From an uncultured Ruegeria sp. (lineage in GTDB: Bacteria > Pseudomonadota > Alphaproteobacteria > Rhodobacterales > Rhodobacteraceae): 63,243 nt of DNA. The stretch lies in assembly GCF_947504215.1 (NCBI RefSeq), contig NZ_CANNGO010000017.1, forward strand, positions 1 through 63,243, written 5' to 3'. Within the stretch, counting starts at the first letter, position 1. Each line of letters starts with the position of its first letter. The translations under genes were made by a program, and so were the position numbers. Under the pieces are notes generated by a model that made no database searches, was not told the origin of the DNA, and saw nothing but the letters and a program-made list of their open reading frames with translations. Shown piece after piece: positions 9,300-18,747 of the stretch.

Positions 9300-11443
9300 A
9301 ACACGATAGTTCGGTTCGAGATAATACCTCCCTAAGTCCTTTTGAAGCTTGTCTTTTGAACGTGGCTTCCACGTTAGATCGACCACTGAGTCTTGCCATG
9401 CTGCACGCTGCTGAAACTGGGTTGCAGGACGGACTAACTATCCAGGATGCAATTTCCGTTGCCCAGAGGATCGGATTGCAAGCTGGGTATGGCGCCAGGC
9501 GCCTGAATGCCTTTGACGACACTTTGGTGCCCGCAATACTGCTGTTGGCTGAAAACGAGGCTGTAGTCTATCACGGGCGTTCGCCCGACGGGGCGCTTTT
9601 GATATTTGATCCGGCGATTGGCGAAGGAATTGGCGAAGTTTCCGAAGACAGATTCCTTAACAAATATACCGGATATGCAATTCTGTTTCGCAGAAACCAC
9701 AATAGCGAGATGTCCTTAAGCGGCTCTGCCCAACACGGGCACTGGTTCTGGTCGGCTCTGGCTGTCAACCGGTGGTCATACATTCAGGTTGCACTCGCGG
9801 CAGCATTGGCAAACCTGTTAGGCCTGTCCACATCAGTTTTTATCATGGTCGTCTATGATCGGGTTTTACCGAATGAAGCCATGGAGTCCCTGATTGCTTT
9901 GACGGCGGGGGTTGGTCTGGCACTTGCGTTCGATTTTGTGCTCAAGGTGCTAAGGGCTGGGTTTATAGATAGGGCCGGGCAAAAGGCCGATATGATCATG
10001 GGTCGTCGCGTTTTTGACCAATTGCTCAACATCGAAATGAAGTCACGCTCGGGTTCGACCGGTGCAATGACCAGCACTGTTCGGGAATTTGAAACCCTCC
10101 GCGAGTTTTTCACGTCGGCAACTTTAGTGGCCGTGGTTGATCTGCCTTTCATTGGATTGTTTGTGTTGGTTATCTATCTGGTTGGTGGGCAACTCGCGCT
10201 AATCCCCGCTCTGGCAGTGCCCGTTGTGTTGCTGGCGGGGCTGGCAGCACAACCAATCTTGTCGCGAGTGGCAGAAAAGAGCTTTGCAGATGGGCAGTCC
10301 AAACAATCGGTTTTAGTGGAAGCAGTTTCTGGTTTGGAGACCATAAAAACCACATCTGCAGGTCGACAAATGCGTTCGCGTTGGCGCGCTGCAATCGAAC
10401 GTCAATCCGAGCACGGTGCGCGCAGTCGGGCCGTCACGCAATTTGCCCTGAACTTCACCGGGTTCACCCAACAGGCAGCGCAGGTACTGATTGTTTTCTA
10501 TGGTGTTTTTCTGATCTCAGAAGGTCAGGCAAGTATGGGCGCACTGGTTGCATCTGTGATGCTGACTGGGCGGGCGTTGGCGCCGTTGGGCCAGCTAGCC
10601 CAAACCCTTACCCGAGTTAACCAGGCGCGAAGCGCGTACCGAAATCTCAATGCACTCATGCAAAGCGAGAGCGAACGTCCCGAAGGTCGCAACTGGATAA
10701 ATCGAGCTGGGTTCAACGGGGGAGTTTCCTTTAGCAACGTGCATTTTGCCTATCCGGACAAAACTGACGACGCGCTTAGCGGTGTTTCCTTCACGATAAA
10801 CCCGGGTGAAAAGGTTGCGATTCTCGGACAGATCGGGTCCGGCAAAAGCACTATCGCAAGGTTACTGTTGGGCCTCTACAAACCGCGGGTCGGGTCTGTA
10901 CTGTTGGACGGGCTGGACATTCGCCAGATCGATCCTGGTGACCTGCGCCGCAATATTGGGTCCGTTTTGCAGGACGTATGGCTGTTTTCTGGATCTGTTC
11001 GGGACAACATTGCCAGCGGTGCGATCCGGCCTCGGGATGAAGACCTAATCGAAGCGGGGCGCATCGCAGGCGTAGAAGACTTTGTTGCCCGTCAGCCCGT
11101 TGGATATGACCTGCAACTTGCAGAGCGTGGTGAAGGGCTCTCGGGTGGGCAAAAACAAGCGATTGCTCTTGCACGGGCGCTGATCGGGCGGCCACCGGTG
11201 TTACTGCTTGATGAACCTACAAGTGCGATGGACGTCAAGACCGAAGCCGAGGTGATTCAGCGCCTGAAGCACGCGACCAAAGACACGACACTGGTGATCG
11301 TGACCCATAGAACGAGCCTGTTGGATCTTGTTGACCGAGTGATCGTGATTGAAGATGGGAAAATAGGTGCGGATGGTCCCAAAAGCATGCTGACGCAGCA
11401 TGTTCGGCGTTCGGGGAGGCACCTGAATGTCGCGGCATCCTGA
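9296..11443 (+). CDS. Type I secretion ABC exporter, LapB/RtxB-like, degenerate C39 domain
   Basis: Inner membrane ATPase/permease of the first T1SS, about 715 residues. Residues 1-130 are a C39 peptidase-like domain. The catalytic Cys of the usual DCG motif is absent (SPFEACLL remains), so it should bind rather than cut substrate, as in LapB/HlyB-type exporters. A six-helix membrane domain follows, then the nucleotide-binding domain with Walker A GQIGSGKST, signature LSGGQKQ and Walker B VLLLDEPTSAMD. I favour TTG 9296, which overlaps the tolC stop and has GGGA nine bases upstream; TTG 9281 is in the same frame. It overlaps the HlyD gene by 17 bases. Probable cargo: the adhesin and the dockerin protein next door. 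Confidence 0.93.
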   Translation: MKHDSSVRDNTSLSPFEACLLNVASTLDRPLSLAMLHAAETGLQDGLTIQDAISVAQRIGLQAGYGARRLNAFDDTLVPAILLLAENEAVVYHGRSPDGALLIFDPAIGEGIGEVSEDRFLNKYTGYAILFRRNHNSEMSLSGSAQHGHWFWSALAVNRWSYIQVALAAALANLLGLSTSVFIMVVYDRVLPNEAMESLIALTAGVGLALAFDFVLKVLRAGFIDRAGQKADMIMGRRVFDQLLNIEMKSRSGSTGAMTSTVREFETLREFFTSATLVAVVDLPFIGLFVLVIYLVGGQLALIPALAVPVVLLAGLAAQPILSRVAEKSFADGQSKQSVLVEAVSGLETIKTTSAGRQMRSRWRAAIERQSEHGARSRAVTQFALNFTGFTQQAAQVLIVFYGVFLISEGQASMGALVASVMLTGRALAPLGQLAQTLTRVNQARSAYRNLNALMQSESERPEGRNWINRAGFNGGVSFSNVHFAYPDKTDDALSGVSFTINPGEKVAILGQIGSGKSTIARLLLGLYKPRVGSVLLDGLDIRQIDPGDLRRNIGSVLQDVWLFSGSVRDNIASGAIRPRDEDLIEAGRIAGVEDFVARQPVGYDLQLAERGEGLSGGQKQAIALARALIGRPPVLLLDEPTSAMDVKTEAEVIQRLKHATKDTTLVIVTHRTSLLDLVDRVIVIEDGKIGADGPKSMLTQHVRRSGRHLNVAAS

Positions 11444-12737
11444 TTTGGCGGCTTTGGCGCGTGAAATGCGCGGCGGCTCATCGATTAGGGGTTCACTTCT
11501 TCTGTTGGTGGTTCTCTCCTGTCTGCTGGCGGCTGGGACTTGGGCGTATTTGACCGAGTTGGATGATGTTACACGCGTGGATGGCCGGATTGTACCTTCG
11601 GGCGACGTGCAGCTGATTGAGGCAACCGAACCTGGTGTGTTGCAAGCTGTCCATGTTCGGGAAGGGCAAGTGGTCGATAAAGGCGCATTGCTGATGGAGT
11701 TGGATACGACACAGATCGACAGTCAGCTAAGCCAGGAACAACAGCGTGCTTTTGGTCTCATGGCACGTGCCCTGCGTTTACGGGCAGAGATTGACAGCAT
11801 CGAACTCGCGTTCGACGAAAACCTGATCAAAGGTGCACCGGCCGTCGTGCGGTCAGAAACCGCATTGTATCAGGGTCGGCAAGCTGAACTGCAAGCCGAA
11901 ATCGCCATTCTGGAACGTCAAAGGCAGCAACGGCACCGTGAATACGAAGAAGGTTTGGTGGATCAGGTCACCGCGGATGAAACGCTCAAAGTTTTGGCCG
12001 AAGAACGGGCCATCATGGCCCCTTTGATTGAACGTCACATGGAACCGGCCACAACCCTATTGGCATTGCGCCGCAGCGAAGCCGAATGGAAGGGTCGAAA
12101 AGTCAGGGCCAGGGCCGTGGCCAACAGATTGAAAACCGGTTTAGATGAAATCGACGACCGGATTAAGGCCACGCGCAGCCGCTTTCGAAGTGCTGCGCTT
12201 ACTGACTTGGCTCTTGCGACTGCCGAACTTGCGACGCTGCAACCCGCCCTGCCCGCTTTGCGCGACCGGGCGGCGCGGGCTCAGGTGCGGTCGCCGGTTC
12301 GTGGGATCGTCAATCGGATACATCGTACAACTATCGGTGGCCTCGCTCGGAGCGGAGAGGACCTGATCGAAGTTGTGCCCTTGGATGAGACGCTACTGGT
12401 AGAGGCCTATGTGCGACCTGAAGACATCGCTTTCTTGCGGGCTGGCCAACCGGTCAAAGTGAAGATCACAGCATATGACTTTGCGCGCTATGGCGGGCTG
12501 GACGGAGAAATCATCCGGATCGGAGCTGATACGATCACGAGGTCCGAACGGAATGACGAGGAGGTCTTCGTTGTAGAAATTCGAACCAGTAACACAATGC
12601 TCGACGCAAGCGGAATCGCGGTTGAAATCATTCCCGGAATGATCGCTGAAGTGGATATATTGGCCGGTCGGAAATCGGTTCTGGATTACTTGGTGCAACC
12701 AGTTGTGAAAATAAAGGATCGTGCGTTGCGTGAGTGA
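11427..12737 (+). CDS. HlyD-family membrane fusion protein (T1SS)
   Basis: Periplasmic adaptor joining the ABC exporter to the TolC-like channel, 436 residues. A short cytoplasmic lead is followed by one membrane helix (about 23-42), a lipoyl-like half domain (GRIVPSGDVQLIEATEPGVLQAVHVREGQVV), long coiled-coil helices (about 90-270), the second lipoyl half (RSPVRGIVNRIH) and a beta-barrel domain with VKITAYDFARYGGLDGEI. The start has GGGGAGG a few bases upstream and lies inside the end of the exporter gene. It completes the operon; a weak hairpin follows. Confidence 0.93.
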   Translation: MSRHPDLAALAREMRGGSSIRGSLLLLVVLSCLLAAGTWAYLTELDDVTRVDGRIVPSGDVQLIEATEPGVLQAVHVREGQVVDKGALLMELDTTQIDSQLSQEQQRAFGLMARALRLRAEIDSIELAFDENLIKGAPAVVRSETALYQGRQAELQAEIAILERQRQQRHREYEEGLVDQVTADETLKVLAEERAIMAPLIERHMEPATTLLALRRSEAEWKGRKVRARAVANRLKTGLDEIDDRIKATRSRFRSAALTDLALATAELATLQPALPALRDRAARAQVRSPVRGIVNRIHRTTIGGLARSGEDLIEVVPLDETLLVEAYVRPEDIAFLRAGQPVKVKITAYDFARYGGLDGEIIRIGADTITRSERNDEEVFVVEIRTSNTMLDASGIAVEIIPGMIAEVDILAGRKSVLDYLVQPVVKIKDRALRE

Positions 12738-12746
12738 GGCAATGCC

Positions 12747-12771
12747 CAGCGAGGTTTTCTGAAAAACGCTG
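12747..12771 (+). terminator. Weak candidate terminator after the T1SS operon
   Basis: CAGC pairs with GCTG and an inner GTTTT pairs with AAAAC around a CTGA loop, with a three-base bulge. There is no T-run after it, so it is only a candidate for ending or stabilising the exporter transcript. Confidence 0.25.
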
Positions 12772-12921
12772 CTGAGTGGAACAGTTTAGGCGCAGTCGCG
12801 TTTCTCAGCCCGATTCCACCCAACACTCGTGTGGACGACTTATCAACGCTTCCCAGCATAGAACCCTGAGCTAATCAAAACGCCCTGAAGACCAGAATGG
12901 CAATCAAAAACAAAGGTCCTC

Positions 12922-13623
12922 TCACCGCCACTTCACGTCACCCAAGAAAATGTATCCTGCCCCGTAGATGGTTTTGATTAGCTGTGGGTTTTTGGGGTCT
13001 TCACCAAGCTTTGTCCGTAACCTCGAAATGCGCACATCCATTGCACGGTCGAAACTATCGCCCGCGGCGCCACCTAACGATTCTTGCATTTGGCTGCGGC
13101 TAATCAACCGCTTTGGGCTTTCCAAAAACAAACGCAGCACTTCTCCTTCTGCGTGACTGAAAGGTGTTTGCGTGCCCCCTTGATCCTCGAGAATGTATCG
13201 ATTGAAATATGCCGTCCAACCGTTGAAATCCGCTATTTCCGAAAGCGTGGATTGGCTGCGTGGTGAACGTAGTCTGGCTCGGACGCGCGCGACGACCTCT
13301 ACTGGGTCGAAGGGTTTGGTAATGTAGTCATCAGCGCCCAATTCCAATCCCGTTACGCGATCTTGAACCTGAGCTCGACCGGAAATGATAATCACGGCTG
13401 CACCCTGTTCCAAAGCCAGTCTGTGAACCAAGGCCAGCCCATCTGTGTCCGGCAGGGAAAGATCGACCAAGCACACGTCCGGTGTGACACGGTTTAACGC
13501 GGCCTCAAACTCCCGCGCCCGAGAGAAACTTTGCGTGCGAAATCCAGCTTCTTCCAATGCGTCCGTCAGGATGCGTCTGATTTCAGGCTCATCATCTAGA
13601 ATGGTTATCAGTGGTTGTGACAT
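12922..13623 (-). CDS. OmpR/PhoB-type response regulator
   Basis: A 233-residue DNA-binding regulator. The receiver (about 1-115) has the acidic pair DDEPE, a phospho-Asp in VCLVDLSLPDTDG and the conserved Lys in GADDYITKPF. The winged-helix effector domain (about 130-228) has FSHAEGEVLRLFLESPKRLISRSQ and MDVRISRLRTKLGEDPKNPQLIKTIYGAGYIF. Its ATG overlaps the stop of the upstream hybrid kinase by one base (TGATG), so the two are co-translated and very likely form a pair. The target is unknown; the adjacent secretion operon, convergent with it, is one possibility. Confidence 0.9.
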   Translation of the reverse strand: MSQPLITILDDEPEIRRILTDALEEAGFRTQSFSRAREFEAALNRVTPDVCLVDLSLPDTDGLALVHRLALEQGAAVIIISGRAQVQDRVTGLELGADDYITKPFDPVEVVARVRARLRSPRSQSTLSEIADFNGWTAYFNRYILEDQGGTQTPFSHAEGEVLRLFLESPKRLISRSQMQESLGGAAGDSFDRAMDVRISRLRTKLGEDPKNPQLIKTIYGAGYIFLGDVKWR

Positions 13624-15518
13624 CAGGCGGCTTCAGTTCGGATAAGGGCCGACAATTGAGCCTGCGAAAACGGTTTGCGCAAAACCGGCGCGACGGCCAA
13701 CGCTTGTCGATGCAGTGGATCCGAAAAGGGCAAAGACGTCATCAATATACAGGGCAATCCAGTTTTCAGCTGCTCCATAAGGTTAAGACCTGTGCCTGTT
13801 CCTTCCAATCGAATATCGGATAGAACCAAAGCAATGTCTTCAACGCTTAGTGTAAGGGCTAGCGCCTCATCCACCGAGGTTGCCTCGATCACCGAAAAGC
13901 CCAAATCCACCAACATCTTCCGGAACTCGCCGCGAAGATCATCATTGTCTTCCACCAAGAGCACAAGCCCCTCTTGCTCGGGTGGCGCTGGGCGATACGG
14001 TAGCCGTAGAACAACGGAAGCGCCTGAAGGGGTGTTTCGGAGGTTCAGATCACCGCCCGCCAATTTCACTGTGTCGTAGACCATAGGCAATCCCAATCCG
14101 GACCCATCGCTACCTTTCGTTGTAAAAAACGGGTTCAGTGCCTTTTCCAACGCCTCGGAAGAAAATCCGGTGCCCGTATCGGACACTGTGATCTCAACCC
14201 AGATTGATCCGACGGCGTGGGCACTTATGGTGATTTGCCCAGATCGACCACAGGCATCGCGCGCATTGAGCACGAGGTTAAGCAACGCATCCTGCAGCAT
14301 ACCTGGGTCCAGCATCAGAGCTTGGTCCGGTAGGTTGTTCACAACCGACAATCCGACACCTCGTGGCAGTGAGGGCGTTGCCAGAATCCGTAAGTCCTCT
14401 AACAAACCCTGCATATCCGTTGATTTCGGCTGTGGGGTCCGATTGCCCGTCATGTCTGCGATACGGTTCAGCAGCTGGCCGCCTCGGCGCGCGGTTTGTT
14501 GAGTAGCAGCGACCAATTCGTGGGCTTCTGCCGGAATGGTCATTTTGTCCAAACGGGCCTGCATGCCGAGGATTATGGTCAGCAAGTTTGAAAAATCATG
14601 GGCTAGTCCGCTGGTCATTTGTGCAGCCATCGCCCTGCGTCGCGTCTGTTGCAAGGCAACGCGGGCCTGTGTTTCCTCGGTGATATCCACAGACATCACA
14701 TAAACGCCCCCTGCCCTGTCCGGCGTAAAAGACACCCTTATACGACGGGAATCCTGATCTTCGGTGAACTCAAAAACGGATGTCTCACCGTCGTAGGCTT
14801 TTCGCAAATGGGGTTCAACACGGCCAAAAGCGTTGGCCCCCAGCGCTTCGGAAATATGGAGACCGAGAATCTCGGACGGGCGCCCAGGCATAACCGCGCT
14901 GAGGCGACGGTTCGAGTAGTCATACCTCCCGTCAGCACCCAGATGCGCAATATGAGCGGGCATCATCTCGGTCGTCATCCGAGTCCGCGCTTCGATTTCG
15001 GTCAGCTCCCGTTTGGCCTCTTCCAGCGCAGAGATCGTCGCGGCCAGTTTTCGGTTGGTGGCCGACAGTTCTTCGGCATGACTAATAAGTTGATCTGACA
15101 GTTCTTCGGACCGGGCGCGCAGCAGGTTTTCTGCCCGCCGAGTCCCAGTAATGTCCGTGTAAACCGCGACCCAACCACCCTGCGGCAGTGGTGCGCCTTC
15201 TACGGACAGCACTTGTCCATTGGGGCGAACACGCTCCATATAGTGGGGCTCAAAGGCCAGCGCTTGTTCCACACGCAGTTCGACCATTTCCTCGATACTG
15301 CCTTCCTCACCATACTCGCCGCGGTCGGCCAGAAAATAGATAGTGTCGCGAAACAATGCTCCGGGTTTCACCAGGTCATCTGGCAGGCTGAACATTTCTT
15401 GAAAGCGTCGATTGCTGAGCACAAGGCGCAACTTACTGTCATAGATGGAAAGCGCCTGGCCGATCAGGTTCAGCCCCGCCGTTGTCATCGCTTTTATACG
15501 CTGTTCGGTAACGTCCAA
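13623..15518 (-). CDS. PAS-domain hybrid sensor histidine kinase
   Basis: A soluble, cytoplasmic kinase of about 631 residues with no membrane helix. It has two PAS domains (the first with LNLIGQALSIYDSKLRLVLSN, the second about 170-280), a coiled coil (about 130-170), a HisKA phosphoacceptor (SGLAHDFSNLLTIIL), a HATPase domain (LNLVLNARDA, SDTGTGF, GSGLGLPMV) and a C-terminal receiver (LLVEDNDDLR, phospho-Asp in LVLSDIRL). I favour TTG 15518, preceded by GGGGAG at seven bases; a GTG at 15536 gives six more residues without a good ribosome site. It should pass phosphate to its own receiver and to the OmpR-type partner. The signal is unknown. Confidence 0.88.
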   Translation of the reverse strand: MDVTEQRIKAMTTAGLNLIGQALSIYDSKLRLVLSNRRFQEMFSLPDDLVKPGALFRDTIYFLADRGEYGEEGSIEEMVELRVEQALAFEPHYMERVRPNGQVLSVEGAPLPQGGWVAVYTDITGTRRAENLLRARSEELSDQLISHAEELSATNRKLAATISALEEAKRELTEIEARTRMTTEMMPAHIAHLGADGRYDYSNRRLSAVMPGRPSEILGLHISEALGANAFGRVEPHLRKAYDGETSVFEFTEDQDSRRIRVSFTPDRAGGVYVMSVDITEETQARVALQQTRRRAMAAQMTSGLAHDFSNLLTIILGMQARLDKMTIPAEAHELVAATQQTARRGGQLLNRIADMTGNRTPQPKSTDMQGLLEDLRILATPSLPRGVGLSVVNNLPDQALMLDPGMLQDALLNLVLNARDACGRSGQITISAHAVGSIWVEITVSDTGTGFSSEALEKALNPFFTTKGSDGSGLGLPMVYDTVKLAGGDLNLRNTPSGASVVLRLPYRPAPPEQEGLVLLVEDNDDLRGEFRKMLVDLGFSVIEATSVDEALALTLSVEDIALVLSDIRLEGTGTGLNLMEQLKTGLPCILMTSLPFSDPLHRQALAVAPVLRKPFSQAQLSALIRTEAA

Positions 15519-15691
15519 TATTGTTCTCCCCGGCACATCCGTAACATCAGAATTCGTGCAGGTGTAGAGGGGTCAAAAACAATCGGTGCGACCCTGAGAA
15601 AACGCCAGCGGCGAAAATATAGGCTTCGGCAAGCCAACGGACTCAGAACACGAACGCAATTACCTAGCCAAAGTGGCCCTTCCACAGAGTA

Positions 15692-16447
15692 TCAACCATA
15701 AAGACTCGGTGCTTTTCGAAGTTTGGGCCATTGGGCTGGGCAGTGACCAAAAATCACGAACGCGCCACGCTTGTCGGCCAGCTTCATCAATCGGTCTGCG
15801 CTGGCAATGGCCGCCGCTCGATTCCAGGACCCAGGAAATTCTTCATTAATTTCAGCCGGTCGCGAAATGGCGTCGCTTGTCAGTAGAAATGGGCCAGACG
15901 GCAAATCGACCATCAGTGCGATCTGCCCTGGTGTGTGACCCGGCGCAGCCAGCACATTCAACCCCGGTCCAATCAGAACATCACCTTCGACCTCAAGGTA
16001 ATCGCGGTCTGGCCAGTCCAATGGCTGCATGTCGCCCCAATACAATGGCCTAGCCAGCGCGCGTTCTTGCGTTGAAATCAGGATCGGAACGCCGGGAAAC
16101 GAACCCAGCCCACCCACGTGATCTATGTGGGAGTGGGTGCAGATGTGCAAAGTTACATCCGCAGGTGCCAGACCTAACTTAGCAAGCTGCGCTACGGGCA
16201 GGTTTTCCGACCCACATTCAAGCACCTCGCCAGATTCATACAGTCGGTCTTCGGTTGAGGCGGCCTCTTTGTCCATCGCATATTTTTCGGGGAAACCTGT
16301 ATCGATCAAAATGGTTTCACCAGCGTCCGTGCAAATCACGAATCCGCAGATCCCGATGACACGACCGTCGGAATGTACCTTGAACAATCCGTAGTCCAGA
16401 ACCGACAGCGTCAGTGGACGCCCTTTGATGAACCTTTCTGCCTGCAC
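15692..16447 (-). CDS. Metallo-beta-lactamase fold hydrolase, N-acyl homoserine lactonase-like
   Basis: A 251-residue enzyme with a complete dinuclear metal site: H105-x-H107-x-D109-H110 (THSHIDH), H171 (APGHTPGQ), D192 (SDAI) and H235 (FGHC). The layout matches the AttM/AiiA lactonase branch, which opens the lactone ring of acyl-homoserine lactone signals, but other esters or lactones are equally possible. I chose GTG 16447 because GGAGG lies six bases upstream; an ATG at 16477 would add ten residues without a good ribosome site. It stands alone between the kinase operon and a divergent transporter. Substrate not determinable from sequence. Confidence 0.8.
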   Translation of the reverse strand: MQAERFIKGRPLTLSVLDYGLFKVHSDGRVIGICGFVICTDAGETILIDTGFPEKYAMDKEAASTEDRLYESGEVLECGSENLPVAQLAKLGLAPADVTLHICTHSHIDHVGGLGSFPGVPILISTQERALARPLYWGDMQPLDWPDRDYLEVEGDVLIGPGLNVLAAPGHTPGQIALMVDLPSGPFLLTSDAISRPAEINEEFPGSWNRAAAIASADRLMKLADKRGAFVIFGHCPAQWPKLRKAPSLYG

Positions 16448-16668
16448 CCGTATCCTCCGGCAATTCCCGACAAGCATTGTGGAGGGGTCACGAATGTCAA
16501 CAGATTTAGATCGTTATGGTACGGCCAGCGTGGTTTTGACAAATGACCGCTTTCGGCTGTGCAAATCACACCCATGGAACCCAAGTAAGAAGACCAGTTT
16601 CCCATGCGTCGCAAACAGACGTGACCAGCTTACTGACCCATGTTACGGGCCGTTGGAAAGGGCATTTC

Positions 16669-17655
16669 ATGACAGCGAATACTAAACTACAAAACCCCAC
16701 AGCTGGCATTGCCTTTGTCCTGGTTGGTATTGTCGCGATTTCGGTCAACGATATGCTGATCAAATTCCTGTCGGGAAGTTACCCTTTGCATCAGATGGTG
16801 TTCACCCGATCCATTATCGGTATCGGCTTCAGCCTCGCCCTGGTGCAACTCGAAGGTGGTTGGCAGATTCTGAAGACAGATCAGCCATGGTTGCATTTGC
16901 TGCGGGGTGTGCTGATCGTCGCCGCAAATCTCACTTTTTTCACCGCTTTGGCTGTTATGCCGTTGGCTGAGGCGACGGCAGTTTTCTTTGTCTCTCCTTT
17001 GATGATCACATTGCTGAGCATCCCCTTGTTGGGGGAAAAGGTTGGCCCGATGCGGATCGGGGCCGTGATCGTCGGTTTTGCTGGCGTGATCATCATGACA
17101 CGCCCATGGGAGAGCGGCGATGACCGCTCGGTCAACCTGTTGATGTATATTCTGCCTGTTGTTGCCGCCTTGACCTACGCGCTCAATAACGTATTGACCC
17201 GACTTCTTGGCGCTAAATCCAAGGCATCCGCAATGGCGGTCTACATTCAGGCGGCGTTCATCGTTGTCAGCCTGCTATTTTGGTCAATGGCTGGCGACGG
17301 AAAATTTGCACAAGGCGTTGAAAACGAAAGCCTGATCTTTCTCTTGCGGGCTTGGGTCTGGCCTGACGGTTCGGATGTCTGGTTGTTTGTGGGGCTCGGG
17401 TTAAACTCCGCAATTATCGGGTATTGTCTGGGACAGGCCTACCGGATGGCCGACGCCGCTACTGTGGCGCCGTTCGAATATGTTGGGTTGCCGCTGGCCA
17501 TAATTTGGGGCTGGCTGATCTGGGGTGAGTTGCCGGGCTTGGCAGGGATGGCTGGCATTGCCCTCATTTTGGGATCGGGGCTGTTTGTTTTCTTGCGCGA
17601 ACGGCAAAAGAACCGAGGCATTGTAAGCAGAAAACGCGTCCACCGACGATATTGA
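16669..17655 (+). CDS. EamA/DMT-family transporter (ten-helix)
   Basis: An inner membrane protein of 328 residues with about ten hydrophobic helices in two EamA repeats. The first repeat runs from IAFVLVGIVAISVNDMLIKF to IGAVIVGFAGVIIMTRP and the second from ILPVVAALTYALNNVLTRLL to GMAGIALILGSGLFVFL. Members export or import small metabolites such as amino acids or nucleotides; the substrate here is unknown. ATG 16669 was chosen because GGAAAGGG lies upstream and the first helix follows at once; a longer frame from 16543 adds 42 hydrophilic residues. A strong terminator overlaps its stop. Confidence 0.88.
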   Translation: MTANTKLQNPTAGIAFVLVGIVAISVNDMLIKFLSGSYPLHQMVFTRSIIGIGFSLALVQLEGGWQILKTDQPWLHLLRGVLIVAANLTFFTALAVMPLAEATAVFFVSPLMITLLSIPLLGEKVGPMRIGAVIVGFAGVIIMTRPWESGDDRSVNLLMYILPVVAALTYALNNVLTRLLGAKSKASAMAVYIQAAFIVVSLLFWSMAGDGKFAQGVENESLIFLLRAWVWPDGSDVWLFVGLGLNSAIIGYCLGQAYRMADAATVAPFEYVGLPLAIIWGWLIWGELPGLAGMAGIALILGSGLFVFLRERQKNRGIVSRKRVHRRY

Positions 17656-17690
17656 CGCCGCAATAAACGCGGCGTCAACTTGATTTTCTT
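17652..17690 (+). terminator. Rho-independent terminator after the EamA gene
   Basis: A perfect ten-base-pair stem (TTGACGCCGC, loop AATAAAC, GCGGCGTCAA) starts at the stop codon and is followed by the T-rich CTTGATTTTCTT. It also separates this gene from the convergent SnoaL-like gene ending at 17701; the minus-strand side has no T-run. Confidence 0.8.
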
Positions 17691-17700
17691 ACCAGGTCTT

Positions 17701-18693
17701 TTAGCCCCGCATGTACGGTATGCGCGACAATAGGTCGGTGCCTTGCTGGTTCCAAAAATGCAGCAGGTCGATGAAAATCCAGTTCTCGGTCAGTTTAGTA
17801 CCCGAGCGGCGATACATGTCGATCACACGCATGTCGCTAAGCTTGTCAGTCGCGGGCATGCCCATGAACCCACCAGATGGCCTAAGGGTCAGGTTCGGCC
17901 AGCCGAAAAACCCACCGAACTCACCTTCTGCGATACGAGCGATGTGACCATTGAAGGTCCGGTCCGCCAGCCCATCGCGAAAGGGGCCGGAGTGTTGTTT
18001 GATGTACCGTTCGATCGTATAGGCCGACCCAATTCCGGTCGGACCCCACCAGATCATATCATCATTCCAGCTGCGCGGCAGTTCCTCTTCCAAACCCAGC
18101 TCTTCACGACCTTTCCAGTCACGGATATCGTTTATCATGAACTCGATGGCCGCAAGCGTTTTACGCCCTTCTTCCGGGTCCTGTTCGTCGAACATGACAC
18201 CTGTATGGGTCATCGGTCCGGGCTGCACCAACTGGGCACCGGTTTGCGTGGGAAATAGGTTCAATCCAGCCTGCGCCATCAGGTGTGGGATATCAAAGAA
18301 CATCGCTGTGTCGGTGATCTTGTCCCCTTCTACAAGGTGGAATTCTGCATAACGCAGCATGGCAATCTTGTTTGTATGAGGGATGTTCAGCCACGGTGCA
18401 TCGAACAAACCCATCAGATGGCCCATCGAGGCAACCCAAACACCGCCGGCCTCCAGATGGTTTTCTCCGGCCATGAAGATATCCAATCGGCGCTGCATCC
18501 GGCGCAGTGCATGTTGCAAAGGTTGCCAGAACTGTTCCGCAACCTCGACCGGGTTGTGAATTTCGTGGAACGGGTGGTAACCACGCCAAATGGCGTCCGG
18601 GGCAAAGTACTTCTTGGCGGCCGCCACCGGATCTTCGTTGAGCGCTTCAAAATAATCCCGCACCAGGTTTTTTGCAGATTGTAATTCCGACAT
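17701..18693 (-). CDS. Two-domain SnoaL-like protein, group alpha (first copy)
   Basis: A 330-residue protein made of two NTF2-like/SnoaL-type domains (about 1-145 and 165-325). Each ends in the family pattern of a beta strand, an acidic turn and a strand: LRYAEFHLVEGDKITDTAMFFD and MRVIDMYRRSGTKLTENWIFID. The fold serves polyketide cyclases, dehydratases and isomerases; no specific reaction can be assigned. It is clearly paralogous to the product of 27434-28486, sharing HPF in domain 1 and the WWGPTGIGSA/WYGPAGIGTS element in domain 2. Last gene of the minus arm behind the ABC permeases. I chose ATG 18693 (MSELQS) over ATG 18705 because AGAAG precedes it. Confidence 0.8.
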   Translation of the reverse strand: MSELQSAKNLVRDYFEALNEDPVAAAKKYFAPDAIWRGYHPFHEIHNPVEVAEQFWQPLQHALRRMQRRLDIFMAGENHLEAGGVWVASMGHLMGLFDAPWLNIPHTNKIAMLRYAEFHLVEGDKITDTAMFFDIPHLMAQAGLNLFPTQTGAQLVQPGPMTHTGVMFDEQDPEEGRKTLAAIEFMINDIRDWKGREELGLEEELPRSWNDDMIWWGPTGIGSAYTIERYIKQHSGPFRDGLADRTFNGHIARIAEGEFGGFFGWPNLTLRPSGGFMGMPATDKLSDMRVIDMYRRSGTKLTENWIFIDLLHFWNQQGTDLLSRIPYMRG

Positions 18694-18747
18694 GTTTCTT
18701 CTCATGAGTTGAAAGTGTTCCGCCGGTTGCGCCCGCCGGAGTGGGAA

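Noticed and set aside
9296..9700. Active C39 peptidase domain on the first exporter
   Set aside because: The usual catalytic Cys position is lost; only a later Cys (EACLL) remains, as in non-cutting C39-like domains.
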